From Fibrobacter sp. UWB13 (lineage in GTDB: Bacteria > Fibrobacterota > Fibrobacteria > Fibrobacterales > Fibrobacteraceae), in the NCBI RefSeq assembly GCF_900177805.1, contig NZ_FXAX01000001.1, positions 1,612,001-1,676,000 on the forward strand: a DNA stretch of 64,000 nt. The letters are read 5' to 3'. Shown piece by piece: positions 17,370-24,688 of the stretch. The notes under the pieces were generated by a model, which worked only from the letters and a program-made list of their open reading frames with translations, was not told the DNA's origin and did no database searches. Position numbers and translations under genes: made by a program. The first letter of the stretch is position 1, and each line of letters starts with the position of its first letter.

Positions 17370-17402
17370 AAAAAAAGCCCGTCCCCAAAACGGAGACGAG
17401 CC
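17370..17402 (-). terminator. Intrinsic terminator after the TPR gene
   Basis: Stem 17377-17386 with 17392-17401 is complete only on the minus strand, where two G-U pairs form, and is followed by six T. Confidence 0.8.
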
Positions 17403-17423
17403 AAAATTCAAAAAAATCAGCGA

Positions 17424-18110
17424 TTAGAGAGCGGCGAGGAACTTGCGAGCCTTGTCAGCAAAAGCGCGGTTGTCGCCATAAATCTGGAGGAGACGTTCGG
17501 CAGTAGCCTTAGCCTTGTCGCTTGCACCAAGCTGCTGGTACACGAGAGTGAGCTTCCACATGGCATCTGCAACCATCGGGACCTCGTCAGCCGGTTCGTC
17601 CTTCTGATAGCGGTCTTCCTTGTCGCCAGTGCGCTTGCCGTATTCAGCAATGTACTTTTCGAGGAAGTTTGCAGCAGCGGAGAAGTCACCCTTTTCCATC
17701 TTCACAGCGGCAAGACCATGCATGGCAGCCGAACGGACGAGAGCCACGGAACCAGCGTTGTCAAGAGCATTCTGGAAGAGGAGAGCAGCACCATCAAAGT
17801 CCTTCTTTTCGAACTTGATGTTACCAGCGAGGAGGGATGCCTTAGCGAGAGCAAGACCTTCAAGCTTGCCAGAAGCAATCTTGCCTTCGAATTCCACGAG
17901 AGCGCTATCCTTTTCGTTCGCATAGAGATAGGTAAGACCCACGCCGATAAGTTCGCTCTGTTCGGCAGCAGCGACCTTGCGAGCTTCCTTATACTGGACA
18001 ATGCCAGCAATAATTGCGAAGAGGACGACAAACGCTACAGCGATCTTGGTGCCATGGTGGACAAAGAACGCTTTAAGTTCAGAATTATTGTTATTAGATT
18101 CGTTAGCCAT
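17424..18110 (-). CDS. Membrane-anchored TPR protein (YfgM-like)
   Basis: The 228-residue protein has a short Asn-rich cytoplasmic start, one transmembrane helix (about 23-42) and a periplasmic tetratricopeptide region (about 55-228), the layout of the YfgM family. In other bacteria YfgM assists periplasmic chaperones around the SecYEG translocon. Helical repeats include LAKASLLAGNIKFEKKDF, then MHGLAAVKMEKGDFSAA and WKLTLVYQQLGASDKA. It has its own terminator, and the next gene upstream, tRNA-Thr, is divergent. Confidence 0.75.
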   Translation of the reverse strand: MANESNNNNSELKAFFVHHGTKIAVAFVVLFAIIAGIVQYKEARKVAAAEQSELIGVGLTYLYANEKDSALVEFEGKIASGKLEGLALAKASLLAGNIKFEKKDFDGAALLFQNALDNAGSVALVRSAAMHGLAAVKMEKGDFSAAANFLEKYIAEYGKRTGDKEDRYQKDEPADEVPMVADAMWKLTLVYQQLGASDKAKATAERLLQIYGDNRAFADKARKFLAAL

Positions 18111-18183
18111 ATGTTAAGCTTCCATGTTTAAAATTTTCTCGTAGACCAATCATAGAAAAAAAAATAAAGGTTGTCAGTAAATC

Positions 18184-18212
18184 TTGACAAGAAATCATTG
18201 TTTTACTATCTT
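18184..18212 (+). promoter_or_regulatory. Promoter of tRNA-Thr
   Basis: TTGACA at 18184-18189 and TATCTT at 18207-18212 are spaced by 17 bases; transcription would begin a few bases before the mature tRNA 5' end at 18224. Confidence 0.6.
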
Positions 18213-18223
18213 TGTCTTCGCTC

Positions 18224-18296
18224 GCCGCTCTAGCTCAGCTGGTAGAGCAGCTGATTCGTAATCAGCAGGTCGGCAGTTCAAATCTGCTGGGCGGCT
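18224..18296 (+). tRNA. tRNA-Thr(CGT)
   Basis: The 73-nt cloverleaf has acceptor stem GCCGCTC with GGGCGGC (one G-U pair), D-arm with AGCTCAGCTGGTAGAGC, anticodon stem GCTGA/TCAGC with loop TTCGTAA (anticodon CGT, reading codon ACG), and T-arm with TTCAAAT. The discriminator base is T, and CCA is not encoded. An intrinsic terminator follows at once, so it is a single-gene transcript. Confidence 0.97.
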
Positions 18297-18302
18297 CGAA
18301 AG

Positions 18303-18334
18303 ACTCCTCGGACACAAGTCCGGGGAGTTTTTTT
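18303..18334 (+). terminator. Intrinsic terminator of tRNA-Thr
   Basis: A ten-base-pair stem (18303-18312 with 18319-18328, one G-U pair) with loop CACAAG is followed by seven T. Confidence 0.9.
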
Positions 18335-18336
18335 CA

Positions 18337-18419
18337 TGTCATTCCCGCCTCCGAGCTCTTTGACTACTTGCAGCTCTGCTGCTTAGTAGTCATGATCCGC
18401 GTATGGGGAGGGATTCTCC
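18337..18419 (+). repeat. REP-like dispersed element, copy B
   Basis: It starts TGTCATTCCC and ends GGGATTCTCC, with a T-rich tail. The core has outer arms TGACTAC/GTAGTCA (18361-18367 with 18386-18392) and inner arms GCAGC/GCTGC (18370-18374 with 18378-18382). After the core it shares TGATCCGCG and ATGGGGA with copy A, while the arms differ in sequence but keep pairing. Confidence 0.75.
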
Positions 18420-18506
18420 TTTTATATACCAGAGCCTTTTTGTAAGATTTTCAGCAAAAATGCGAGTCTTGCGAAATGCGCCCTAAATAACTAAATTTGT
18501 CGCTCT

Positions 18507-20282
18507 ATGAATCCGAATGGCGCAATCATTGTACAAAGTAACCTCGAAATTATGGTCGAGGTCGATAATCCTAATTACACTACCGCACGTGATGCAATCG
18601 CTCCTTTTACAGAGCTTGTCAAAAGCCCGGAGCATCTGCACACTTATAAGATTTCTCATTTGAGCTTGTGGAACGCCGCCGCAACAGGCCTGCGCGCTCC
18701 CGAAGTCCTCGAACGCTTGGACAGCCAGAGCCGTTACCCCGTGCCGCCGACCGTCGTGACCGAAATCGAAGACTACATGGCTCGTTACGGTTTACTTCGT
18801 TTGAAAAAAGAAGACGACCGCTTGTTGATGGAATCTGATGATAAATTAATGTTCCTTGAAATTTGCAAGCTCAAGGACGTTGAACCTTTTATTATCGAGC
18901 ACATTGACGACACGCACGTCGTTGTTGACCCGGAACGCCGTGGTCACTTGAAGATGGTCCTTACCAACGCAGGTTTCCCGGTCGAAGACTTGGCTGGTTA
19001 TACCGTTGGCGACCCGCTCCCCATCCAGCTCCGCGAAACAACCGTTTCCGGCAAGCCGTTCAAGCTCCGCGATTACCAGAAGGACGCCGCACAGGTGTTC
19101 TACGCCAGCGGTAGCGAAAAGGGCGGTTCCGGTGTGATCGTTCTCCCCTGCGGTTCCGGTAAGACTGTGATTGGCCTTGCCACGATGGCTTTGGTACAAA
19201 CTAAAACTTTGATTTTGACTCCGAACATTTCGTCTTCCCGCCAGTGGATCCGCGAAATCTGCGACAAGACAAACCTCACGCTCGACCAGGTCAAGGAATA
19301 CTCCGGTGAAGTCAAGGAAATCGGTCCAGTGACGGTTGCCACTTACCAGATTTTGACGCAGCGCAAGCGCGCCAAGAAGGGCGAAGAAAACAAGGAAGGC
19401 AAGGAACCAGAAATGACCGAAGAAGAGGTCAAGAAGGAACTTGCAAACTTCCCGCTTTTCAGCCAGGAAAAGTGGGGCCTCATGATTTACGACGAAGTCC
19501 ACTTGCTCCCGGCTCCGGTGTTCCGCCTGAGTACCGAAATGCAGGCCACTCGCCGCTTGGGCCTTACGGCAACGCTCGTCCGTGAAGACCACAAAGAAAC
19601 CGAAGTGTTCAGCTTGATTGGCCCGAAAAAGTTCGATATTCCGTGGCGCATCTTGGAAGCACAAGGCTGGATTGCAACTGCCGACTGTAACGAAATCCGC
19701 ATCCCGATGGATCCGGAACTCAAGATGAAGTACGCTCTTGCTCCGGTGCGCGACAAGATTACGCTTGCGAGCACGAACCCCGAAAAGACGGACATTGTCG
19801 AACGCTTGCTCAAGTACTTCAGCAAGCCGGATGACCGCGTACTCATCATCGGCCAGTACATCGACCAGCTCGAAGCGCTCTCCGAAGACTTGCAGATTCC
19901 GCTCATTACCGGCAAGACTCCGAACAAGGAACGCGAAAAGCTCTACGGAGCATTCCGTTCGGGCGCGCAGAAGAACCTCATGGTTTCGAAGGTCGGTAAC
20001 TTCGCTATCGACTTGCCGGACGCCAACGTACTTATCCAGATTTCGGGTACGTTCGGAAGCCGTCAGGAAGAAGCCCAGCGCCTCGGCCGCGTGTTGCGCC
20101 CGAAGAGCGACGGCGGTGCAGCACACTTCTACAGCATCGTGACGCAGGACTCCAAGGAACAGGAATTCGCCATGAACCGCCAACTGTTCCTCACGGAACA
20201 GGGCTATGCCTATAAAATCATCAAGCGCGGCGACTGGGATATTCTCATGAGGTCGCCCGAGGAACTCGCCGCACGCCCGTAG
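18507..20282 (+). CDS. XPB-type superfamily 2 DNA helicase
   Basis: This 591-residue protein matches bacterial XPB helicases, ATP-driven 3'-5' helicases related to the TFIIH/repair subunit XPB. Residues 1-165 form the family's N-terminal domain. Helicase motifs follow: Walker A LPCGSGKT (213-220), motif II DEVH (329-332), GLTATLVRED (the RED-motif region) and motif VI QRLGRVLRP near 525. A charged Lys/Glu insert (about 287-314) lies between motifs Ia and II. The gene stands alone, followed by a structured gap and terminator. The nuclease partner Bax1, found with archaeal XPB, is not seen here. Confidence 0.9.
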   Translation: MNPNGAIIVQSNLEIMVEVDNPNYTTARDAIAPFTELVKSPEHLHTYKISHLSLWNAAATGLRAPEVLERLDSQSRYPVPPTVVTEIEDYMARYGLLRLKKEDDRLLMESDDKLMFLEICKLKDVEPFIIEHIDDTHVVVDPERRGHLKMVLTNAGFPVEDLAGYTVGDPLPIQLRETTVSGKPFKLRDYQKDAAQVFYASGSEKGGSGVIVLPCGSGKTVIGLATMALVQTKTLILTPNISSSRQWIREICDKTNLTLDQVKEYSGEVKEIGPVTVATYQILTQRKRAKKGEENKEGKEPEMTEEEVKKELANFPLFSQEKWGLMIYDEVHLLPAPVFRLSTEMQATRRLGLTATLVREDHKETEVFSLIGPKKFDIPWRILEAQGWIATADCNEIRIPMDPELKMKYALAPVRDKITLASTNPEKTDIVERLLKYFSKPDDRVLIIGQYIDQLEALSEDLQIPLITGKTPNKEREKLYGAFRSGAQKNLMVSKVGNFAIDLPDANVLIQISGTFGSRQEEAQRLGRVLRPKSDGGAAHFYSIVTQDSKEQEFAMNRQLFLTEQGYAYKIIKRGDWDILMRSPEELAARP

Positions 20283-20286
20283 TCTC

Positions 20287-20377
20287 GTTAGAAGCGTCGT
20301 CTAGCGACGTTCTCGACCCACTCGCCGTATTTATATACGGCTTCGGGGTCTGCGGCCTTGCTATACTCGCTTCTAAC
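20287..20377. other. Structured intergenic element
   Basis: A ten-base inverted repeat GTTAGAAGCG/CGCTTCTAAC (20287-20296 with 20368-20377) encloses two hairpins: CGTCG/CGACG (20295-20299 with 20305-20309) and GCCGTA/TACGGC (20324-20329 with 20336-20341). Further on, near 20420, GTCATTCTGAGC resembles an end of the REP-like family. A minus-strand 74-codon reading frame covers it but looks fortuitous. Confidence 0.45.
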
Positions 20378-20471
20378 TTCGACTATTATGCAAGCATTCT
20401 CGCTACTCTCGGCTTCTACGTCATTCTGAGCAGCGAATAGCCGCGAAGAATCCAGTCCAAGTCTCGCATGT

Positions 20472-20502
20472 AAAAAGGCTCCGCCACTGCGGAGCCTTTT
20501 TT
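20472..20502. terminator. Bidirectional intrinsic terminator
   Basis: GGCTCCGC (20477-20484) pairs with GCGGAGCC (20489-20496), flanked by five A and six T, so it can serve both the helicase gene and the convergent repeat-protein gene. Confidence 0.88.
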
Positions 20503-20516
20503 GCATTGCCAAGTCT

Positions 20517-22664
20517 TTATTTCACGGCAATTCTTGCGGTACGAACCATGCTATTGCTTTCGACTCGCACCAGATAATTGCCTCGGTTCAAATGAGCGAG
20601 ACTAATGCTCTTTGCGCCATTCACAGATTCTGCAAACGTTTCGACCAAATGACCGGTCAAGTCGAACACTTGCACACGCACCATCGAAGATGTGGGCACC
20701 GCAATCGTCAGCGCATTGTTTGCATAGCCAAACTTCACGCCGTTCATCGCCACCGTCACAATCTTAGTAGTCTTTTCGCTCGAAGAGGATTCGGCCTTTT
20801 CGCTAGAGCTGGACTGCACGGCAGAACTGCTGGACTTCGCGGAACTTGAAGAGGACTTGTCATTCTTGCCGGAGCTAGAAGACTGAGTCTTTGCTGAACT
20901 AGACGAAGACTTCGAATCGCTAGACTTAACCGAGCTGGAGGACGATTTATCATCCTTTTTGCTAGAGCTTGAAGACTTCACACTGGAACTAGATTCTTCG
21001 ACAGAGCTGCTAGACTTTGCAGAACTTGAAGATGTCGCCTCCGAGCTCGAAGATGCCACAACGCTAGAGCTGGACTGCACGGCAGAGCTACTACTCGTTG
21101 CCGAACTCGACGAAGACGAAATATCGTCAATAGATGCAACGACATTAATCTTGCCCGTTACAGTCTTTGTTTCTCCATAATAATCCGTCAGTTCGAACCA
21201 ATAAACGTATTCATAGGCCGCCATTTCAGGATCCACAGTTCCATAAATCTTAACTTGCTTTTTTTCTTTATCTTGTTCCACTTTCAAATCAGCAAGGATT
21301 TTTTTACCATTAATAAGTTTCACATGGTTGTACTGATAAACTATCGGAACAATCTCTTGGCCAGCAACAACCGTTTGATTATCGCTACCTTCAATAACAT
21401 CGAACGACATAACCCCAGCTGCTACATTAATCGTCGCCTTGGCACTCGCATTGTTGTCGGCACCAGTGACTGTAAGCACAACTTCATACGGACCCTTAGC
21501 ATTTTCTTCAACCAGCCCTGTAATAGTCACCGTATTACCATCTTTTTTAAGCCCGTAACCACCCGGGAAATTCGTAAGCTCAAGATTAGAGCCATGTTCT
21601 ACCTTGAAAACAATCGGTTCGATCGAATCGCCGGCGGTCACCGTCTGCGTTTCATTTTCAACAACAGATACACTCGTCACGACAGACTTATGAATCACAT
21701 CAACGTTTGCAAAAGCGGTATCATTGTTATTTTCACCAATTGCAATAACTCTTATCGTGTATAATCCACCCTTCAAATTCTCATCGACAGTTCCACTGCA
21801 CGTGAGCTTATTTCCTTCTACACTATACGCAAACGATCCTTTTAACGATCCTTCGAACTTAAATGAAGATAAACTTTCATCGTCACGAACATTTGCAAAT
21901 TCGAACACGACAGGCTCAATCTCATTGCCCGCCAGGACTTCCTGTCTTGCTTTTTCACTAACAAGTTTTATTGATGTGCGAGCCTTGCCACTTTTCACAA
22001 CAATCGTTCCCGACATGCTCTTTTCATCGCCTTGGTCGTTCTTAACAGTGACTTTGTATTCATAATCACCAGACATTACATCGCTATTTACAGAGCCGAC
22101 AATCATGATTTTATGTTTTTTTTCATCAATATTCTTTACAAGTCCAGACGGGAGTCCACTCACGCTATAACTTGTTATTCCCTCGTAATCGAAAACGATA
22201 GGTGTAATAGACTTACCCGCAGTGACTTCCTGATTCACGTCACCGCTACTTTTATTCCATTTTAAAGACAACGTTTCTTCTTTTTCCAGCACAGTGAACT
22301 CGAACTCTGTCTTGGCGAACTTGCCTTCATTGTCCCGGACGACGATAAATGCAGTGTACGTACCAGCGGAAATATCATCCCTCATCTCTCCCGCAATTTC
22401 ACAAGCGGGCCCCTTAGTCCACCTTTTCGACAATCCAAAATTTTCCAAAAAGTTCGTCGATGAATATTCTGGAACAACATTTTCGGCAAGGCCAGTATTT
22501 TCATATAGAATCGTAATCGGCTTAATTTCATCGCCAGCATACACGGTCTGGGTAAGTTCCCCTGACAGAACCTGTTGCGTGATCTTTTCCGAAGCCACGT
22601 AAGTTTCAGCGGCATTTGCTACCGCAAAGAACAAGGCAAAAACCAACGCCATGATTTTTTTCAT
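20517..22664 (-). CDS. Secreted multi-repeat protein with poly-serine linker and type IX-like sorting domain
   Basis: The 715-residue protein starts with a signal peptide ending AVANAA (about residue 19). Five tandem repeats of roughly 90 residues follow, each opening with a motif like QxVxAGxxIxPIVxxY (for example QTVTAGDSIEPIVF). They are probably Ig-like beta sandwiches. Next is a linker of about 120 residues with many SSSS runs broken by Ala, Val, Glu and Lys. The last 70 residues (VQVFDLTGHLVETF, then RGNYLVRVES) look like a C-terminal sorting domain of the type IX secretion system. The start at 22664 has GGAGGG just upstream. Adhesion is a reasonable guess; no catalytic motif is visible. 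Confidence 0.78.
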   Translation of the reverse strand: MKKIMALVFALFFAVANAAETYVASEKITQQVLSGELTQTVYAGDEIKPITILYENTGLAENVVPEYSSTNFLENFGLSKRWTKGPACEIAGEMRDDISAGTYTAFIVVRDNEGKFAKTEFEFTVLEKEETLSLKWNKSSGDVNQEVTAGKSITPIVFDYEGITSYSVSGLPSGLVKNIDEKKHKIMIVGSVNSDVMSGDYEYKVTVKNDQGDEKSMSGTIVVKSGKARTSIKLVSEKARQEVLAGNEIEPVVFEFANVRDDESLSSFKFEGSLKGSFAYSVEGNKLTCSGTVDENLKGGLYTIRVIAIGENNNDTAFANVDVIHKSVVTSVSVVENETQTVTAGDSIEPIVFKVEHGSNLELTNFPGGYGLKKDGNTVTITGLVEENAKGPYEVVLTVTGADNNASAKATINVAAGVMSFDVIEGSDNQTVVAGQEIVPIVYQYNHVKLINGKKILADLKVEQDKEKKQVKIYGTVDPEMAAYEYVYWFELTDYYGETKTVTGKINVVASIDDISSSSSSATSSSSAVQSSSSVVASSSSEATSSSSAKSSSSVEESSSSVKSSSSSKKDDKSSSSSVKSSDSKSSSSSAKTQSSSSGKNDKSSSSSAKSSSSAVQSSSSEKAESSSSEKTTKIVTVAMNGVKFGYANNALTIAVPTSSMVRVQVFDLTGHLVETFAESVNGAKSISLAHLNRGNYLVRVESNSMVRTARIAVK

Positions 22665-22736
22665 ATAGCCCTCCATTTTTCGCCCCTAAAAAGGGCCAAG
22701 GTCACCTACTAAATTGCAAATATAAAAATATTGAAA

Positions 22737-22757
22737 GAGCCGCATTCCCTGCGGCTC
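22737..22757 (-). terminator. Intrinsic terminator after the Na/Pi cotransporter gene
   Basis: GAGCCGCA/TGCGGCTC arms with a five-base loop; the minus-strand transcript continues TTTCAATATTTTTAT. Confidence 0.7.
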
Positions 22758-22765
22758 CATTCCGA

Positions 22766-24475
22766 TTACTTTCCGAGCAATCTGTGGTTCACGTGCGCTT
22801 CGACGACGTTCACCACGTAGTCCCCCAGCTTTTCGCAGTCGTTCACCACATCCATGTAATGCACGCCAATCTGGTAGCTGTAGCGCTGCGCATTGATATC
22901 TTCGATATTCAAGTCCTTGAGCATCTTGCGGTAATCGTTGATTTCAAATTCAAGCGTCATCGTATTCGAAGCCTTCGTATGCGGCTTGTCCTCGATAACA
23001 TCCACCATCTGCACTAGCGCCTGGTCGCAAAGTTTCATCATGTTTTCTATGCGGCTGTACTGTTCCTCGGTAAAATCTTCCTCAAGATGGAACTTGCGGT
23101 TGATGGCGCGAGCCATGTTGTAGCAAGCATCGCCGATACTTTCGATTTCAGAAATTTCCTTCTGCATGCACTGCAACATCGTCTTACTTTCGATACTCAA
23201 GCGACCGCCGCTGACCTTGTTCAAGTATTCACCAATTTCAATTTCAAATCTGTCGCTGATACCTTCGTACTTTTCGATGCGGGCGAACAGCTTTACAAAG
23301 TCCTCTTCATTTTTCATCTTGAGGAGGTCCGGCAAGAAGCGGAACATCTTGAGAGTGCGTTCTGCAAAAACGTTAATTTCCTTGCGGGCTTCAAAGAGCG
23401 AAAGTTCTGCCGTACTCATGAGGCCACCGCTGATAAACTTGATACGGAAATCTTCGCCGTCGTCCTTTTCCTTGATAATCTTGCAAATGAGATTTTCCAT
23501 CGGCTTAATGAACCAAATCAACAAGAGCACGTTGCACAGGTTAAATGCCGTGTGGAATCCAGAAAGTGCATACGTCACACGCACACTTGCATGGGCAATT
23601 TCTTCTTGAGTCTGCGGCACAAAATTAGGGTCAAAGCCAACAAAATGGCAAACCATGTTCACAAACGGGTGGAACAAAATCAGCACCCACACCACACCGA
23701 ACACGTTGAAGAGCATGTGCGCCAAAGCCGCGCGCCTAGCCTGCGTACTTGCCGATAGCGCCGCCAGGTTCGAGGTCACCGTCGTACCGATGTTTTCGCC
23801 CATCACAAGCGCAATTCCCTGGTAAATCGGGAGCACGCCACTAGAGCAAAGAATAAGCGTAATCGCCATGATAGCCGCCGAAGACTGCACGCACATCGTA
23901 AGGATACCGCCCAGGAGCAAGAACAAAAGCGTGCTCCAGATGCCGTAGCCGCCCGTCGAGGCAAAGAAATCAATAATCGTCTGGTTATGCGAAAGGTCCA
24001 TCGCCACCGCGTTTTCACGGAGCGTCGTGAGCCCGAGGAACATAAACGAGAAGCCGAACACAAATTCGCCAAAGCTCTTGACACTGTTTTTGCGGACGTA
24101 GGTTAGCACAATGCCAAGCGCAAAGAACGGCCACACCACGCTGCTCATGTTGAACTGGAATCCGAAGATGGACATGAGCCAAGCCGTTGCCGTCGTACCG
24201 ATATTTGCGCCCATAATAACAGGAATGGCCTGCTTAAGAGTAAGCAAGCCAGCATTCACAAAACTAACAGTCATGACGGTAGTCGCAGTCGAAGACTGCA
24301 CAGCAGCAGTAACGGCAGTACCCGTAAGAAGTCCTCCAAGCCTATGCTTGGTCATAGTTCCAAGAACAGTACGGAGATGTCCACCAGTAAGCTTTTGCAA
24401 GCCTTCACTCATCGTCTTCATGCCAAACATGAGGAGAGCAAGGCAACCGATCATCTTGAGAATCATAAGAGTCAT
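22766..24475 (-). CDS. Na+/phosphate cotransporter with PhoU-like tail
   Basis: A 569-residue member of the NptA/PNaS family, which imports phosphate with sodium. The N-terminal two thirds are membrane helices and carry the two inverted family repeats, each with a QSS motif: TAVQSSTATT and MCVQSSAAIM, with GANIGTT and GENIGTT further on. The last 190 residues form a PhoU-like helical bundle. It is flanked by secreted-protein genes and has its own terminator. Some family members export phosphate, so direction is not certain. Confidence 0.9.
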   Translation of the reverse strand: MTLMILKMIGCLALLMFGMKTMSEGLQKLTGGHLRTVLGTMTKHRLGGLLTGTAVTAAVQSSTATTVMTVSFVNAGLLTLKQAIPVIMGANIGTTATAWLMSIFGFQFNMSSVVWPFFALGIVLTYVRKNSVKSFGEFVFGFSFMFLGLTTLRENAVAMDLSHNQTIIDFFASTGGYGIWSTLLFLLLGGILTMCVQSSAAIMAITLILCSSGVLPIYQGIALVMGENIGTTVTSNLAALSASTQARRAALAHMLFNVFGVVWVLILFHPFVNMVCHFVGFDPNFVPQTQEEIAHASVRVTYALSGFHTAFNLCNVLLLIWFIKPMENLICKIIKEKDDGEDFRIKFISGGLMSTAELSLFEARKEINVFAERTLKMFRFLPDLLKMKNEEDFVKLFARIEKYEGISDRFEIEIGEYLNKVSGGRLSIESKTMLQCMQKEISEIESIGDACYNMARAINRKFHLEEDFTEEQYSRIENMMKLCDQALVQMVDVIEDKPHTKASNTMTLEFEINDYRKMLKDLNIEDINAQRYSYQIGVHYMDVVNDCEKLGDYVVNVVEAHVNHRLLGK

Positions 24476-24587
24476 AGGTCAATCCTATAGAAGCGCCTCT
24501 TACCGGGGTCATCGTCGCTGCCTTTCAGCTAGTCCGGATTCGAAACGTAGTTGTTTTTTGTTTTTAGAACTATATAAAAAATAGAAA

Positions 24588-24614
24588 TCCCCCTCTGATT
24601 CGTCAAAGGGGGGA
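24588..24614 (-). terminator. Intrinsic terminator after the GLUG-repeat gene
   Basis: A CCCCC/GGGGG stem with a long loop; the minus-strand transcript continues ATTTCTATTTTTT. Confidence 0.55.
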
Positions 24615-24641
24615 AGCTTACATTTTTAGTAGGATGCTTCT

Positions 24642-24671
24642 TGTCATGCCCGCCACCAAACGGGCATCTCC
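24642..24671 (+). repeat. REP-like element, short copy D
   Basis: TGTCATGCCCG and CGGGCATCTCC enclose only eight bases, a minimal form with the family's terminal arms but no two-step core. Confidence 0.6.
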
Positions 24672-24688
24672 ATCTAAGCAATCCAGCA

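Noticed and set aside
20288-20512. A 74-codon minus-strand frame between the helicase and the repeat protein
   Set aside because: It runs across a bidirectional terminator and hairpin-rich repeat DNA, and lacks a convincing ribosome-binding site.
20770-21135. CRISPR-like or tandem-repeat array
   Set aside because: The repetition is codons for serine runs (AGC/TCT/TCG variants) inside a coding sequence, not spaced direct repeats.
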